From Candidatus Anammoxibacter sp. (GTDB taxonomy: Bacteria; Planctomycetota; Brocadiia; Brocadiales; Anammoxibacteraceae): DNA of 64,000 bases. The translations under genes were made by a program, and so were the position numbers. The notes beneath the pieces are model-generated. The model did no database searches and was not told the DNA's origin. It worked only from the letters and a program-made list of their open reading frames with translations. The stretch lies in assembly GCA_021777055.1 (NCBI GenBank), contig JAIQZO010000039.1:20982-84981 (forward strand), written 5' to 3'. Numbering within the stretch: the first letter of the stretch is position 1; the number at the start of each line of letters is the position of its first letter. This document shows positions 40,014-47,323 of the stretch, piece after piece.

Positions 40014-40451
40014 TTAATCCACACTTTCGACACTGGACTTGACCTTCGCTAGTACCGGATACCAAAAATACTGTAAATACTTTGAAGCAATTAAACATAA
40101 CGAACCTACGATAAAAACCCACGCACGAACCGATGATATAAATGCATTTATTTCGTCAATTGTGGTGATATGTTCTTCGGATAATTCGTTCACGTTGTGT
40201 CTATTCGTATTAAAGCCTTTCCAAATGTGGCCGAGGTTGTATTCTGATTTGATCTCGGGTAACTCTGAATTGTGAATTATTTCGTTTTCTATGAGTTCAA
40301 GCTTAAATCGAATATTGTCATATCGAGCAATTAATGCATCGCCTTCATAGAAAGATTGATAATAGAACGAGACTAGTATCAAAAACATGCCACAAAGTTC
40401 GAGAACGCCGCTCCATAGATTTTTTGGCTTATTGGCTGAAGATAGATTCAT
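40014..40451 (-). CDS. Hypothetical protein with two transmembrane helices
   Basis: 145 residues if started at 40451 (MNLSSANKPKNLW); a start 24 bases upstream would lie in the neighbouring palindromic element. TM1 is GVLELCGMFLILVSFYY and TM2 is AWVFIVGSLCLIASKYL. Between them lies a charged loop of about 75 residues with coiled-coil-like spacing. I do not recognise the family. It is flanked by attC-like elements on both sides, so it reads as a single-gene cassette; small membrane proteins of this kind are frequent cassette cargo. Confidence 0.6.
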   Translation of the reverse strand: MNLSSANKPKNLWSGVLELCGMFLILVSFYYQSFYEGDALIARYDNIRFKLELIENEIIHNSELPEIKSEYNLGHIWKGFNTNRHNVNELSEEHITTIDEINAFISSVRAWVFIVGSLCLIASKYLQYFWYPVLAKVKSSVESVD

Positions 40452-40458
40452 AGTGGAA

Positions 40459-40514
40459 CATAATGTGTGAACCACCAGCTCATTTTTTTACGCCCGGTGA
40501 ATAAGTTGGTTAGA
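40459..40514 (-). repeat. attC-like element D
   Basis: Minus strand: CTAAC (40513-40509) overlaps the TAA stop of the DUF2442 gene, and ATTATG (40464-40459) ends the element. Inner pairs CACC/GGTG and a T7 stretch give an imperfect hairpin. Confidence 0.5.
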
Positions 40515-40776
40515 TTGTTTTTTTCAGATACGTCAAATCTTTGTTCCCTAATATCAATCCTGGGACGCTAATATCTTCATCAATTTCTTCCCAATGAATG
40601 CCTGTGCCACCACCACTTAACTCAAATTTTTCTCTTTGTTCAGAACTAGCATTTAACAAACGAGGAAAATAAGTTAAAGGTACTGATAATTGTCGACCGT
40701 CAGATAGAGCTAACCACATATTTTCATCATCAAACCAAATCTTTGTAGCGCTCGCTTCAAATGTTAAAGTGCTCAT
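40510..40776 (-). CDS. DUF2442 domain protein
   Basis: 88 residues matching the DUF2442 pattern: WLALSDGRQLSVPL, YFPRLLNAS, and a C-terminal GIHWEEIDEDISVPGLILG. DUF2442 proteins are usually coded just after DUF4160 proteins, as here, and the pair behaves like a toxin-antitoxin-type module in many genomes; which partner plays which role is not settled to my knowledge. The frame overlaps the preceding gene by 20 bases, so translation is coupled. Its stop codon is part of attC-like element D. Confidence 0.88.
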   Translation of the reverse strand: MSTLTFEASATKIWFDDENMWLALSDGRQLSVPLTYFPRLLNASSEQREKFELSGGGTGIHWEEIDEDISVPGLILGNKDLTYLKKTI

Positions 40777-41002
40777 TCCATTTCTCCTTTATTAATGGGG
40801 ATTTATTTTCTATGACTTTCCTAAAATCATTCAATTCTTTACTTGAAAAACCATAATTATGCTCAAGGATGACAACTGGTTCTATCCAAAATTTTGCCCT
40901 GTTTGCCCCTTTACGAACATGAATATGGATTGGTTCCAATGGATATCCCTCATTTGAAAAGAAATGAAAGCGATTTCCTTTCCAACTAAAAACTTTTGGC
41001 AT
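40757..41002 (-). CDS. DUF4160 domain protein
   Basis: 81 residues: MPKVFSWKGNRFHFFSNEG, then EPIHIHVRKGANRAKFWIEP and the C-terminal GFSSKELNDFRKVIEN. These are the conserved marks of DUF4160. It is first in a two-gene unit with the overlapping DUF2442 gene. An extended -10 element lies only seven bases before the ATG, so the message may be almost leaderless. Cytoplasmic; molecular function unknown, probably the partner of DUF2442 in an addiction-type pair. Confidence 0.88.
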   Translation of the reverse strand: MPKVFSWKGNRFHFFSNEGYPLEPIHIHVRKGANRAKFWIEPVVILEHNYGFSSKELNDFRKVIENKSPLIKEKWNEHFNI

Positions 41003-41008
41003 TTATTA

Positions 41009-41017
41009 ATTATACCA
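41009..41017 (-). promoter_or_regulatory. Extended -10 promoter element before DUF4160
   Basis: Minus strand TGGTATAAT, with TATAAT at 41014-41009. TTGAAA lies 14 bases upstream, too close for a normal -35. The start codon at 41002 would be about the first transcribed base. The rest of 41003-41312 shows nothing. Confidence 0.4.
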
Positions 41018-41312
41018 TTAACCTTTCTTTTCAAGAATGATATAGATGTCTCAATATAGACTTTTCTTTTTATATTATTCATTTTTGTAATGCAAGAATA
41101 GGCAACCGCGAATTTTACAAAAAAACCAAGAAGTTCTTCTGTAGTTTTTTTAGCTGGTTAGAATATTATTACTCTTGACTGTTTGACCGTCAACAATAAA
41201 ACGACATGCATATTCCTTCTCATGATAATTAGAAAAGGTTTAAATATAAAGCGTTTCCTGTTATCCTTAACAAAGACATGGCACTCTTTCCATGTTTAAT
41301 TTACTTTATACT

Positions 41313-42238
41313 TTACGTTTCATTTGACAGACGTTTAAGTGAATAAATACCATCCAGTCCTGATATCTTTTTTGGTTTCTTTTGCTTGCTTGTATTAAAA
41401 CATCTTTTAAACGTCCCATAATAATGTGCTACAAACCCTTTTGTACCAATTATTCCGCTGTCTGTAAAGTACCTTGTTTTGAATCTAAGCCTGTCGATAC
41501 TTGTCAATTTATAGTCATTATACCGTTCATTTTTAATAACAGCCTCATTAATCGATATTCCCTTTACTGTTTCTATTGCACCTTTCTCATAAAGAAACTC
41601 TCTATAATCTGTTAACCTTTCAGTTTCCGACATTTCATCATAAGAACTTAAGCAAAAGTCTGTAGACAAGAACGTATCTTTGTTGCAAGTCTGCAGATGA
41701 TAGCCCATGGAACTCCATCTATAATCCTCCGGTATTACAGCCAATCCTGCCCTTATGGGATTCAAATCAATATATGCAAGGCAGTTAATAAGGGTATTAC
41801 CGTTTTCTACGATTACACTCTTGAACCTATCTCCCCAGAAATAACCTCTGCGTTCGTGTAATTTATTATAATACCTGGAAAACCGCTGCTTCAGCTCTTT
41901 CAAAAATTCAGATAAATTGGAAAACTTCTCTTTAAAGAATGGTACTTGACCATCAGTAATCACTTCGACTTAACAGTTGCGGAAAAGCGACAACCTTCTT
42001 TTTACATCTTCATTACTATAGTTTTCTGCTGCTTTCATCTTAACAAGCAGATGAAAATGATTACCCATAATGCAAAAACCAAACACATCTACAAAAAATA
42101 TACCGCTTAAATTCTTTATAAGCTCAACAAATAATCCTTCTCCACATCACCTAAAACATAACCAGGCAATGCGGTACGTGAAATTATATGATATACCGTA
42201 TCTTCACCTTTTACTAACAATCGTGGAATTCTTGCCAT
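41313..42238 (-). pseudogene. REP-associated tyrosine (Y1) transposase, broken
   Basis: The frame opens at ATG 42238 with MARIPRLLVKGEDTVYHIIS, goes through a frameshift near 42125 (LLSL), continues with GFCIMGNHFHLLVK (HUH motif intact) and meets TAA after LFRNC near 41975. It then runs open for 216 codons with RGYFWGDRFKSVIVE and the catalytic tyrosine in LAYIDLNPIRAG. The full length, about 308 residues, fits the larger REP-type Y1 transposases that cut single-stranded DNA at palindromes. One frameshift and one stop make it inactive as written. A very large palindrome lies 60 bases before the start codon. Confidence 0.85.
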
Positions 42239-42298
42239 AATTAAACCCTCCGTTTACCTAACTTATATTAAATTTTCATATTTTTATCTGAAAATTGC

Positions 42299-42428
42299 TT
42301 CGCGGAGAGATTAAGGAGGTACCTATGATAAAAACCCGGACACCGTTGTTGCTCTAGTTTTGCTCTAGTTTTGCTCTTCAACGGTGTCCGGGAATTTATC
42401 ACAGGTACCGCTTTAATCGCTCAGCGAA
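42299..42428. repeat. 130-bp palindrome: 50-base arms around a loop of 11-base repeats
   Basis: The left arm 42299-42348 and right arm 42379-42428 pair at 43 of 50 positions, including a perfect 14-base inner stem CCCGGACACCGTTG and a perfect GGTACC pair. The 30-base loop consists of TTGCTCTAGTT twice and a partial third copy. It lies upstream of the broken Y1 transposase and contains the stop codon of an IS4-like remnant. Confidence 0.9.
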
Positions 42429-42835
42429 TATAGGTAGAATAAGACACAGAGGCTTTTTCAAGAAAAAATGATTTCTGACAGAGTTAATAAACTGGCACGA
42501 AATACGACTGATTCTGCGACTTGTATATATGAGCGGATGAATAAACCTGCCTAGTGCAGCGGCTTTCCTCTCTCTTGCTTCCAAGTTTTGTGCATATTTT
42601 TTCTCGGCTTTCTCATCTTCGCAGGATTCAAGCTTTTTCGTTTTCTCAGAAAGAAACTGTATGAAGTTGTAAAACAGACAAATAAAATGTCCCTGTATTT
42701 GAGTTGCTTTGTTACCGTTAGCCCATGCCTTTATTTCCTTAAACGAGTTTTTAAAACAATCGAAAACTTTTTCTATCCTCCATCTGAGGAAATATAACCA
42801 GCAGATTACACCAGGTCTAACACTTTTATCAAGAG
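42399..42835 (-). pseudogene. IS4-like DDE transposase, C-terminal remnant
   Basis: One uninterrupted minus-strand frame starts near YPLDKSVRPGVICWLYFLRW, continues RIEKVFDCFKNSF, KAWANGNKATQIQGHF, and ends ERLKRYL with the stop inside the large palindrome. The RW-x-IEKVFD and KAWA-x-ATQIQ pattern is the C-terminal Glu-bearing part of IS4-type DDE transposases. Everything 5' is missing and replaced at 42837 by a repeat cluster. Confidence 0.65.
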
Positions 42836-42836
42836 G

Positions 42837-42995
42837 ATATCAAGTCCAGCGTCAGACCTTGAAAACAGAAATATCAAGTCCAGCGTCAGACCTTGAAAAC
42901 AGAAAAAGGTTATATTAAATTCTGTTTTCAAGGTCTGACGCTAGGGAGCCCTGTATTAAATTCTGTTTTCAAGGTCTGACGCTAGGGAGCCCTGT
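42837..42995. repeat. Tandem 34-bp pair followed by an inverted 41-bp pair
   Basis: Two perfect 34-base copies (42837-42870, 42871-42904) containing GCGTCAGACCTTGAAAACAG are followed by two perfect 41-base copies (42914-42954, 42955-42995) that carry the reverse complement of the same 22-base core. The cluster can fold into large hairpins. It is not a CRISPR array: there are no unique spacers. The gap 42996-43188 holds only the palindrome at 43039. Confidence 0.9.
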
Positions 42996-43038
42996 TAATT
43001 TAAAAAATAATTCTTCCCAGCTTTGTGGTCCTACTAGT

Positions 43039-43111
43039 TATCTGGGGACACCATACCTATTTAATTGACATATGTAAGCGGTAAAGCTAAATTAGATGGT
43101 GTCCCCAGATA
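43039..43111. repeat. Palindrome with perfect 16-bp arms (GGGGACACC type)
   Basis: TATCTGGGGACACCAT at 43039-43054 pairs perfectly with 43096-43111; the loop is 41 bases. The GGTGTCC core resembles the inner stem of the palindrome at 42299. Confidence 0.85.
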
Positions 43112-43139
43112 TAAACAACTCCCAGTATAAGCTGGCAGA

Positions 43140-43193
43140 GAGGCCAGCAAACCGGAAGAGTATTCTTCGGTCAGCTCGATACTTTTTGTTAGC
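43140..43193 (-). repeat. attC-like half-site after the broken small gene
   Basis: Minus strand GCTAAC (43193-43188) overlaps the TAA stop of the pseudogene at 43189 and is followed by a GC-rich imperfect palindrome (CTGGC/GCCAG). The other end is lost in the repeat cluster region. Confidence 0.35.
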
Positions 43194-43521
43194 ATCCTTT
43201 CTTGTATCTTGCTATTTTGATCTCAGAACTTTCGCCATAACGAAAGTATATCTTTCCTTCCATCTCGTCTTTGGTTTGTGTTTGATGAAACCAACACCAT
43301 CCATAGACTTCACCATCTTAGTCGTTTCCAAGAAAACTATACCCGAGAATTTCTATACCACCAATTTTCTCTTTCACTACATCCATTTCAATATGAATGT
43401 AGCCAAATATCATTGTGCCAGACTCTTTAGTGAATTCAACACTGGCTTCTTCGAATTAATCAAGATACTCAGTGTCCCAAGCAGATGTTTCAGTAATTCG
43501 CCATTTCCCCACATAAGACAT
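43189..43521 (-). pseudogene. Small conserved hypothetical (MSYVGKWRITE family) with two in-frame stops
   Basis: The 110-codon frame begins MSYVGKWRITETSAWD and continues IFGYIHIEMDV, GWCWFHQTQ and IYFRYGESS. I know this opening from a widespread small family of unknown function (MxGKWRITEMxxWDxD). TAA codons interrupt it after TEYLD and after FLGND; the rest is collinear, so decay or sequence error is recent. GGGG stands before the ATG. It lies between attC-like sequences and its stop overlaps one, as expected for a cassette gene. The + strand frame over it is a shadow. Confidence 0.7.
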
Positions 43522-43564
43522 GATTACCCCTTAATATTTATTGAATCAAGACCGACTTGTTTGC

Positions 43565-43622
43565 TACTAACGTGGAGTTAACTGGCGAGCTTTAGCGAGT
43601 CCACGTTAAATGTTTTGTTATG
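43565..43622 (-). repeat. attC-like element E
   Basis: Contains TAACGTGGA paired perfectly with TCCACGTTA around a GC-rich centre, GTTAAAT (43605) on the + strand and CATAAC (minus, 43622-43617) at the outer end. It follows the stop of the 43649 gene. Confidence 0.55.
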
Positions 43623-43648
43623 TTATTTATTGCTGTTTTAGTCTTTCA

Positions 43649-44314
43649 TTATGAATTGATTTTGTTATACATCCATTCCCTCACCTTTGATTTTATCAGA
43701 TGTTGAGCATCAGCAAGCCTCATTGTTTCTTTAGGAGTTCCAACATTAATCTTTCCGTGTCTAGAGTGATCTCCTGTTACTGAACTATTATTAGCAGAAC
43801 CTGTGAAAATATTTATTTCTTTACCAGCTAAGCCACCCACATCTTCGGATATAACCTCATAGATACGATATAGATTTATCCAATCAAGCTCTCTGCTACA
43901 AAGTCTTAGGGCTTTTGCTACTGTTTTATCACCCAAAGCAAGTGGTATAAATTGCGAGATATCAGGTTCACTTCCTCTAAGTCCAGGCAATACGGCATAA
44001 TTGTTACTAATATTCGATAGAATTTTTGTTTCACCATTAGCATCGATGTATTTGATAAGATGAAGGTTTACTGAACTCATTGAAAAACCCTCAACAACGG
44101 CAGAACCATTTATTATATCGATAAAATCTTTGACTTCCTCCCATATTTGAGAGATGGCATTATTATCTTCTAAGTCAACATCTCCAACTAAAGTTGAGGT
44201 CTTTATAGTAATCTTCCCTTCCTCAACTGTTAAAGAACACTCGGTATTTCTCAGTGCATTTTGAATTTTATCAAGATCCTTATCTGTATTTTCAAGAAGG
44301 ATTAGTAAGTTCAT
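43649..44314 (-). CDS. Conserved hypothetical protein, about 221 aa
   Basis: The start at 44314 (MNLLILLENTDKDLDK) is preferred over 44335, which nearly abuts the GTTATG box. The protein has no signal or TM. The C-terminal part NIFTGSANNSSVTGDHSRHGK and then MRLADAQHLIKSKVREWM is a pattern that I have seen at the end of several uncharacterised bacterial proteins (TAN-x-H.ARHG, then EA..I..LL..W). The N-terminal half looks like a beta-rich sensor-like region. Function unknown. It is boxed by attC-like elements E and F, one gene per cassette. Confidence 0.65.
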   Translation of the reverse strand: MNLLILLENTDKDLDKIQNALRNTECSLTVEEGKITIKTSTLVGDVDLEDNNAISQIWEEVKDFIDIINGSAVVEGFSMSSVNLHLIKYIDANGETKILSNISNNYAVLPGLRGSEPDISQFIPLALGDKTVAKALRLCSRELDWINLYRIYEVISEDVGGLAGKEINIFTGSANNSSVTGDHSRHGKINVGTPKETMRLADAQHLIKSKVREWMYNKINS

Positions 44315-44332
44315 GATTTTTTTTTGTAAAAA

Positions 44333-44390
44333 CATAACGATTTAATAAGGTGCGGCGTTTTTTGTCATCACATGTATTTCATAGTTATAT
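44333..44390 (-). repeat. attC-like element F
   Basis: Minus strand: ATATAAC (44390-44384) at the start, GTTATG (44338-44333) at the end, with a GC-rich centre (GCCGCAC). It exactly fills the gap between the 44391 stop and the next gene. Confidence 0.5.
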
Positions 44391-44903
44391 TTATTTACTT
44401 CCAAATTTCCGTTTTAACGACCAAGTTTTAGCTTGCTCTACGCCATTATTTTTTGACCACATTCTGTGAGTATTGTGTAATGCGAAAGTGAGGCCATAAC
44501 CTGGGATCTCAGTAAGCTCACCAATACCCAATTGACCAAAAAAATGAGTAAAAAACATTTGATCTTGAATAATATTATCAGGTATATCTTTTAAAATACC
44601 AGGACAAGTAAATATGTATATATATTCAAAATCATTCCATTCCGTATTTGTGTAATCTACACACTGTGCTAGCCATTTGGTGTAGTTCTTAGTATCGTAG
44701 TTCGTGAAATATCTTTCGGAATCTTTAAATTCAATGCCTAACGAAACATCTTTGTTTTTCCAATGAGTCACATCCCGAGGCTTAACAACCGCATCTAATC
44801 TCATTTTTTTACCTGAAAAATGGCATCCTTTTACTTCAGTACTAATAGTGAAATCATCATATAAAATACTTAGATATTTTTCAGATAATTGTTTTTCACT
44901 CAT
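44391..44903 (-). CDS. Probable PD-(D/E)XK-type nuclease-like protein
   Basis: I place the start at 44903 (MSEKQLSEKYL), just after an exact GTTAAAT box on the minus strand; longer frames up to 45134 run back through a GC-rich palindrome and the end of the neighbouring gene. In the 170 residues, RLDAVVKPRD followed some 20 residues later by LGIEFKDSER gives the D...E-x-K arrangement of PD-(D/E)XK nucleases. KNYTKWLAQCVDY resembles the helix after the active site. No membrane segment. A role in DNA restriction is plausible since a VRR-NUC gene and an R-M-like operon lie upstream, but I infer this. Confidence 0.5.
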   Translation of the reverse strand: MSEKQLSEKYLSILYDDFTISTEVKGCHFSGKKMRLDAVVKPRDVTHWKNKDVSLGIEFKDSERYFTNYDTKNYTKWLAQCVDYTNTEWNDFEYIYIFTCPGILKDIPDNIIQDQMFFTHFFGQLGIGELTEIPGYGLTFALHNTHRMWSKNNGVEQAKTWSLKRKFGSK

Positions 44904-44920
44904 ATTCTGTGATTCAGAAA

Positions 44921-44990
44921 AATTTAACAAGATCATCACCCGCGCGGCGGGACGAAGTCCGCCGCCTGGGTACGAAATACTAACCCGAAA
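44921..44990 (-). repeat. attC-like element M
   Basis: Minus strand end box GTTAAAT (44927-44921), an exact GTTRRRY. The centre is GGCGGAC-TTCG-GTCCCGCC, a stem with one bulged base, inside CCC/GGG. The upstream box is unclear because the VRR-NUC frame runs into the element. Confidence 0.45.
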
Positions 44991-46269
44991 AATGACGCGG
45001 TACCGCGTCGGGTGTTTGTTTTTGTTCTGTGGTTGTTTTTCTAAATTGCTCACTTTTTTTGTGAATTTTAAAAAGCTTAAATGGAAAATTGAGTTTCTCG
45101 TGATTACCCTTAATCCAATTAATTTGTACTTCACTCAACTTATCTTTTGAAGCCTTGACTTCTACAAAAAAGAAATGCTGATCATTTGAAACGAAAAGGT
45201 CGGGCCATCCTAAGTATCTATTCCAGTAATCTTTTATGAGGTACTTCAATACTTTTTTGATGTTTTCCAATCCTAGTCTTTTTACTATATATTGAGCTTT
45301 TTCAATATCTTGATCTTTATGAGCACACAAATAATTACGTAGTTCGTAACTATGATCAAGCCAATAATCAAATAGCCAGTCTAATGCTTCTTCATTAGGT
45401 GCCAATTCAGAAATATGTTTTTCGATTATTTCCTGCCGTCTTGTATAGTAACCACGTGTTCCAAAATCATCTGGTAACACAGTCGTAATTTCTTTACTAG
45501 GCATTTTTTGTTCATAGGCGAGTCTTTCACCAAATGATACAAATCTATTTTGCTCATCTTTAGGATCCTGTATCAAAATCCACATCAGAGTTCCAAATAT
45601 CACATGAAAAGGAATGCTTTCTGTTTCAAGGACCCTATAGCCAAGTTCTTTGAAATAATTTGCTGTAAATTGTTCTGCTGTAAATTCATGCTGATTGTGT
45701 ACAATCGTCTTCTTTCTTTTGTCGTTTTTTTGATATTCAGCTTCGACGTTTATAACGGTGACATTGTAATCATTTATAATATCTTCTTGCGTTAGCCCTT
45801 TTTCAAATATGTATTTGGGATTTTGGGCATAAACAGCTTTTATCTCTTGAATGACATTCTTTTCAATTTCATTATATTTATCTCGATTTTCAGCAGATGC
45901 AATCAACCAGTCGTCATAATTTTGTGATAATGCCCAATTACCAAATCTCTCGATAGTTTGGATTTGTATCTCTCTCCAGTAGTATCTTAGTATTTTACTT
46001 GATAATCCATAAATTTCTGCTTTTGGATGAGCCTCCTCTGGAATTCCCTTACACGTGTTACAAATAGTAACTTGAAAACCAAGTGTTACAGGTACTCTTT
46101 CTTGAGTTTCTAAAACTGTTCCTGTACTAATTTGGTGTGGTAGATACTTGCGAGCAAAATTTTCCTCACAAGCGCACATCATTATTTCACCACAATCATG
46201 GCATCTATACTTGCGAATAATTTCATAATGATTTAAACATTCGACTTCTTTATGAATGCATTTACACAA
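44980..46269 (-). CDS. VRR-NUC domain nuclease with N-terminal zinc-finger-like region
   Basis: The likely start is TTG at 46269 with AAAGGAAA upstream; the ATG at 46329 lies inside attC-like element G. The N-terminus has Cys pairs (LCKCIHKEVEC, RCHDCG, CAC) fit to bind zinc, and CNTCKG follows near residue 95. The C-terminus carries VRR-NUC: GWPDLFVSNDQHFFFVEVKASKDKLS, cited in parts as GWPDLF and FFVEVKAS, then QINWI. This is a PD-(D/E)XK-like fold found in FAN1 and phage nucleases. The last 18 residues (TTEQKQTPDAVPRHFSG) come from palindromic DNA, so the native stop may have been lost. Probable role: DNA cleavage, perhaps defence. Confidence 0.8.
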   Translation of the reverse strand: MCKCIHKEVECLNHYEIIRKYRCHDCGEIMMCACEENFARKYLPHQISTGTVLETQERVPVTLGFQVTICNTCKGIPEEAHPKAEIYGLSSKILRYYWREIQIQTIERFGNWALSQNYDDWLIASAENRDKYNEIEKNVIQEIKAVYAQNPKYIFEKGLTQEDIINDYNVTVINVEAEYQKNDKRKKTIVHNQHEFTAEQFTANYFKELGYRVLETESIPFHVIFGTLMWILIQDPKDEQNRFVSFGERLAYEQKMPSKEITTVLPDDFGTRGYYTRRQEIIEKHISELAPNEEALDWLFDYWLDHSYELRNYLCAHKDQDIEKAQYIVKRLGLENIKKVLKYLIKDYWNRYLGWPDLFVSNDQHFFFVEVKASKDKLSEVQINWIKGNHEKLNFPFKLFKIHKKSEQFRKTTTEQKQTPDAVPRHFSG

Positions 46270-46284
46270 TAATGTTTCCTTTCC

Positions 46285-46341
46285 TATAATGTCCGGTTGA
46301 AGAGCGCGGCTTTTTGCGATCCGCTGCATTTTTTTGTTATG
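46285..46341 (-). repeat. attC-like element G
   Basis: Minus strand: CATAAC (46341-46336) overlaps the TAA of the RhuM gene; ATTATA (46290-46285) ends the element. GCAGCGG pairs with CCGCGC with one bulged base. It carries the AATGTCCGGTTGAAG motif shared with element B. Confidence 0.55.
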
Positions 46342-47320
46342 TGTTTTTCTTGTCTTTCAATAATTTTTTCATTTCACGGTCAAAATCAGAGATATATTTT
46401 TTGTCCTCTGCTTTTCGGTATTTGTCATATTCAAATTTTGCTTTTTCAACAGCTTTTTTATGGCTGACTTTTCCGGCATGGGTTAAAAGTTCTTTCTCAC
46501 TGATTCTCAGGAAATCATCAAGTTTTTGAATCCAGTCGTTCATTTTCATTAACCTGCCGTTTGTTGCCTGGAGTTCGGCAAAATCAAGATACATGGAGAC
46601 GATGAGATTGAGCTGCTTGAGCTCATCTTCTGACAGATAATTTTTTGCAATGGAAATATCTCTTGTGGTTATATATTTGCCTTGAAAATTGGTAAGCCCT
46701 AAGAAAGGTTTATCTGCATCCACTCTTTGGCTTATCATTTCTGCTGCTGTCTGGCCGTGGACGGCATAGTGCATTTTATTCTGGACGGTTGCAAAAAATT
46801 CCTGGGTCAGAGCGGCATCCTTTTTATAATCAATGCTGGTTGCATAGATATCGGTTACTTTCTGGTAAAAATTTCTTTCACTGCTTCTGATATCCCGGAT
46901 TCTTTGGAGAAGCTCTTCAAAATATCTTGACCTTGCGCCTTCCTGTTTCAAGCGATCATCATCCATTGTAAAACCTTTTACAATGTATTCATGAATCCGT
47001 TTAGTCGCCCACTGCCGAAACTTTGTTCCCTGAATTGATTTTACCCTGTAGCCCACTGAAATGATAACATCGAGATTATAATAATTCGGGGCTTTTTGCT
47101 GAAATTCGGAAATTCCGAATTTCTTTAACGTCTGGCTTTCTTCAAGCTCTCCTTCGGCATAAATGTTTTTAATATGTTCATTAATCGTTGATTTTGCTTT
47201 TCCAAACAGCATTGCCATCTGGTCCTGTGTCAGCCAGACTGTTTCATCTTCCAACTGCACCTGGAGTTTTGTTGTACCATCGGAAGCGGTATAAATGATT
47301 ATTTCTGAATTCTGTTCCAT
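46337..47320 (-). CDS. rhuM: RhuM family protein
   Basis: 327 residues with the RhuM family N-terminus: IIIYTASDGTTKLQVQLEDE, VWLTQDQMAMLF, STINEHIKNIY, then YNLDVIISVGYRVKS and TKFRQWAT. RhuM was named as a Salmonella pathogenicity-island gene, but in most genomes it sits in restriction-modification islands; the N-terminus looks like a DNA-binding or Bro-N-like domain. It starts three bases after the methylase stop, so it belongs to the helicase-methylase operon as its last gene. The stop codon overlaps attC-like element G. Confidence 0.9.
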   Translation of the reverse strand: MEQNSEIIIYTASDGTTKLQVQLEDETVWLTQDQMAMLFGKAKSTINEHIKNIYAEGELEESQTLKKFGISEFQQKAPNYYNLDVIISVGYRVKSIQGTKFRQWATKRIHEYIVKGFTMDDDRLKQEGARSRYFEELLQRIRDIRSSERNFYQKVTDIYATSIDYKKDAALTQEFFATVQNKMHYAVHGQTAAEMISQRVDADKPFLGLTNFQGKYITTRDISIAKNYLSEDELKQLNLIVSMYLDFAELQATNGRLMKMNDWIQKLDDFLRISEKELLTHAGKVSHKKAVEKAKFEYDKYRKAEDKKYISDFDREMKKLLKDKKNT

Positions 47321-47323
47321 GTA

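Noticed and set aside
42299..42428. Simple rho-independent terminator
   Set aside because: Arms of 50 bases with a repeat-filled 30-base loop and no T run are far beyond a terminator, although it may still stop transcription.
42837..42995. CRISPR-like array
   Set aside because: The repeats are directly abutting pairs with no unique spacers, and the second pair is inverted.
43096..43581. Plus-strand frame of 161 codons
   Set aside because: It is the shadow of the minus-strand MSYVGKW pseudogene and has no binding site or family likeness.
44904..45134. Long N-terminal extension of the PD-(D/E)XK-like protein
   Set aside because: It is coded by the attC-like palindrome and the end of the VRR-NUC gene; composition and position do not fit coding sequence.
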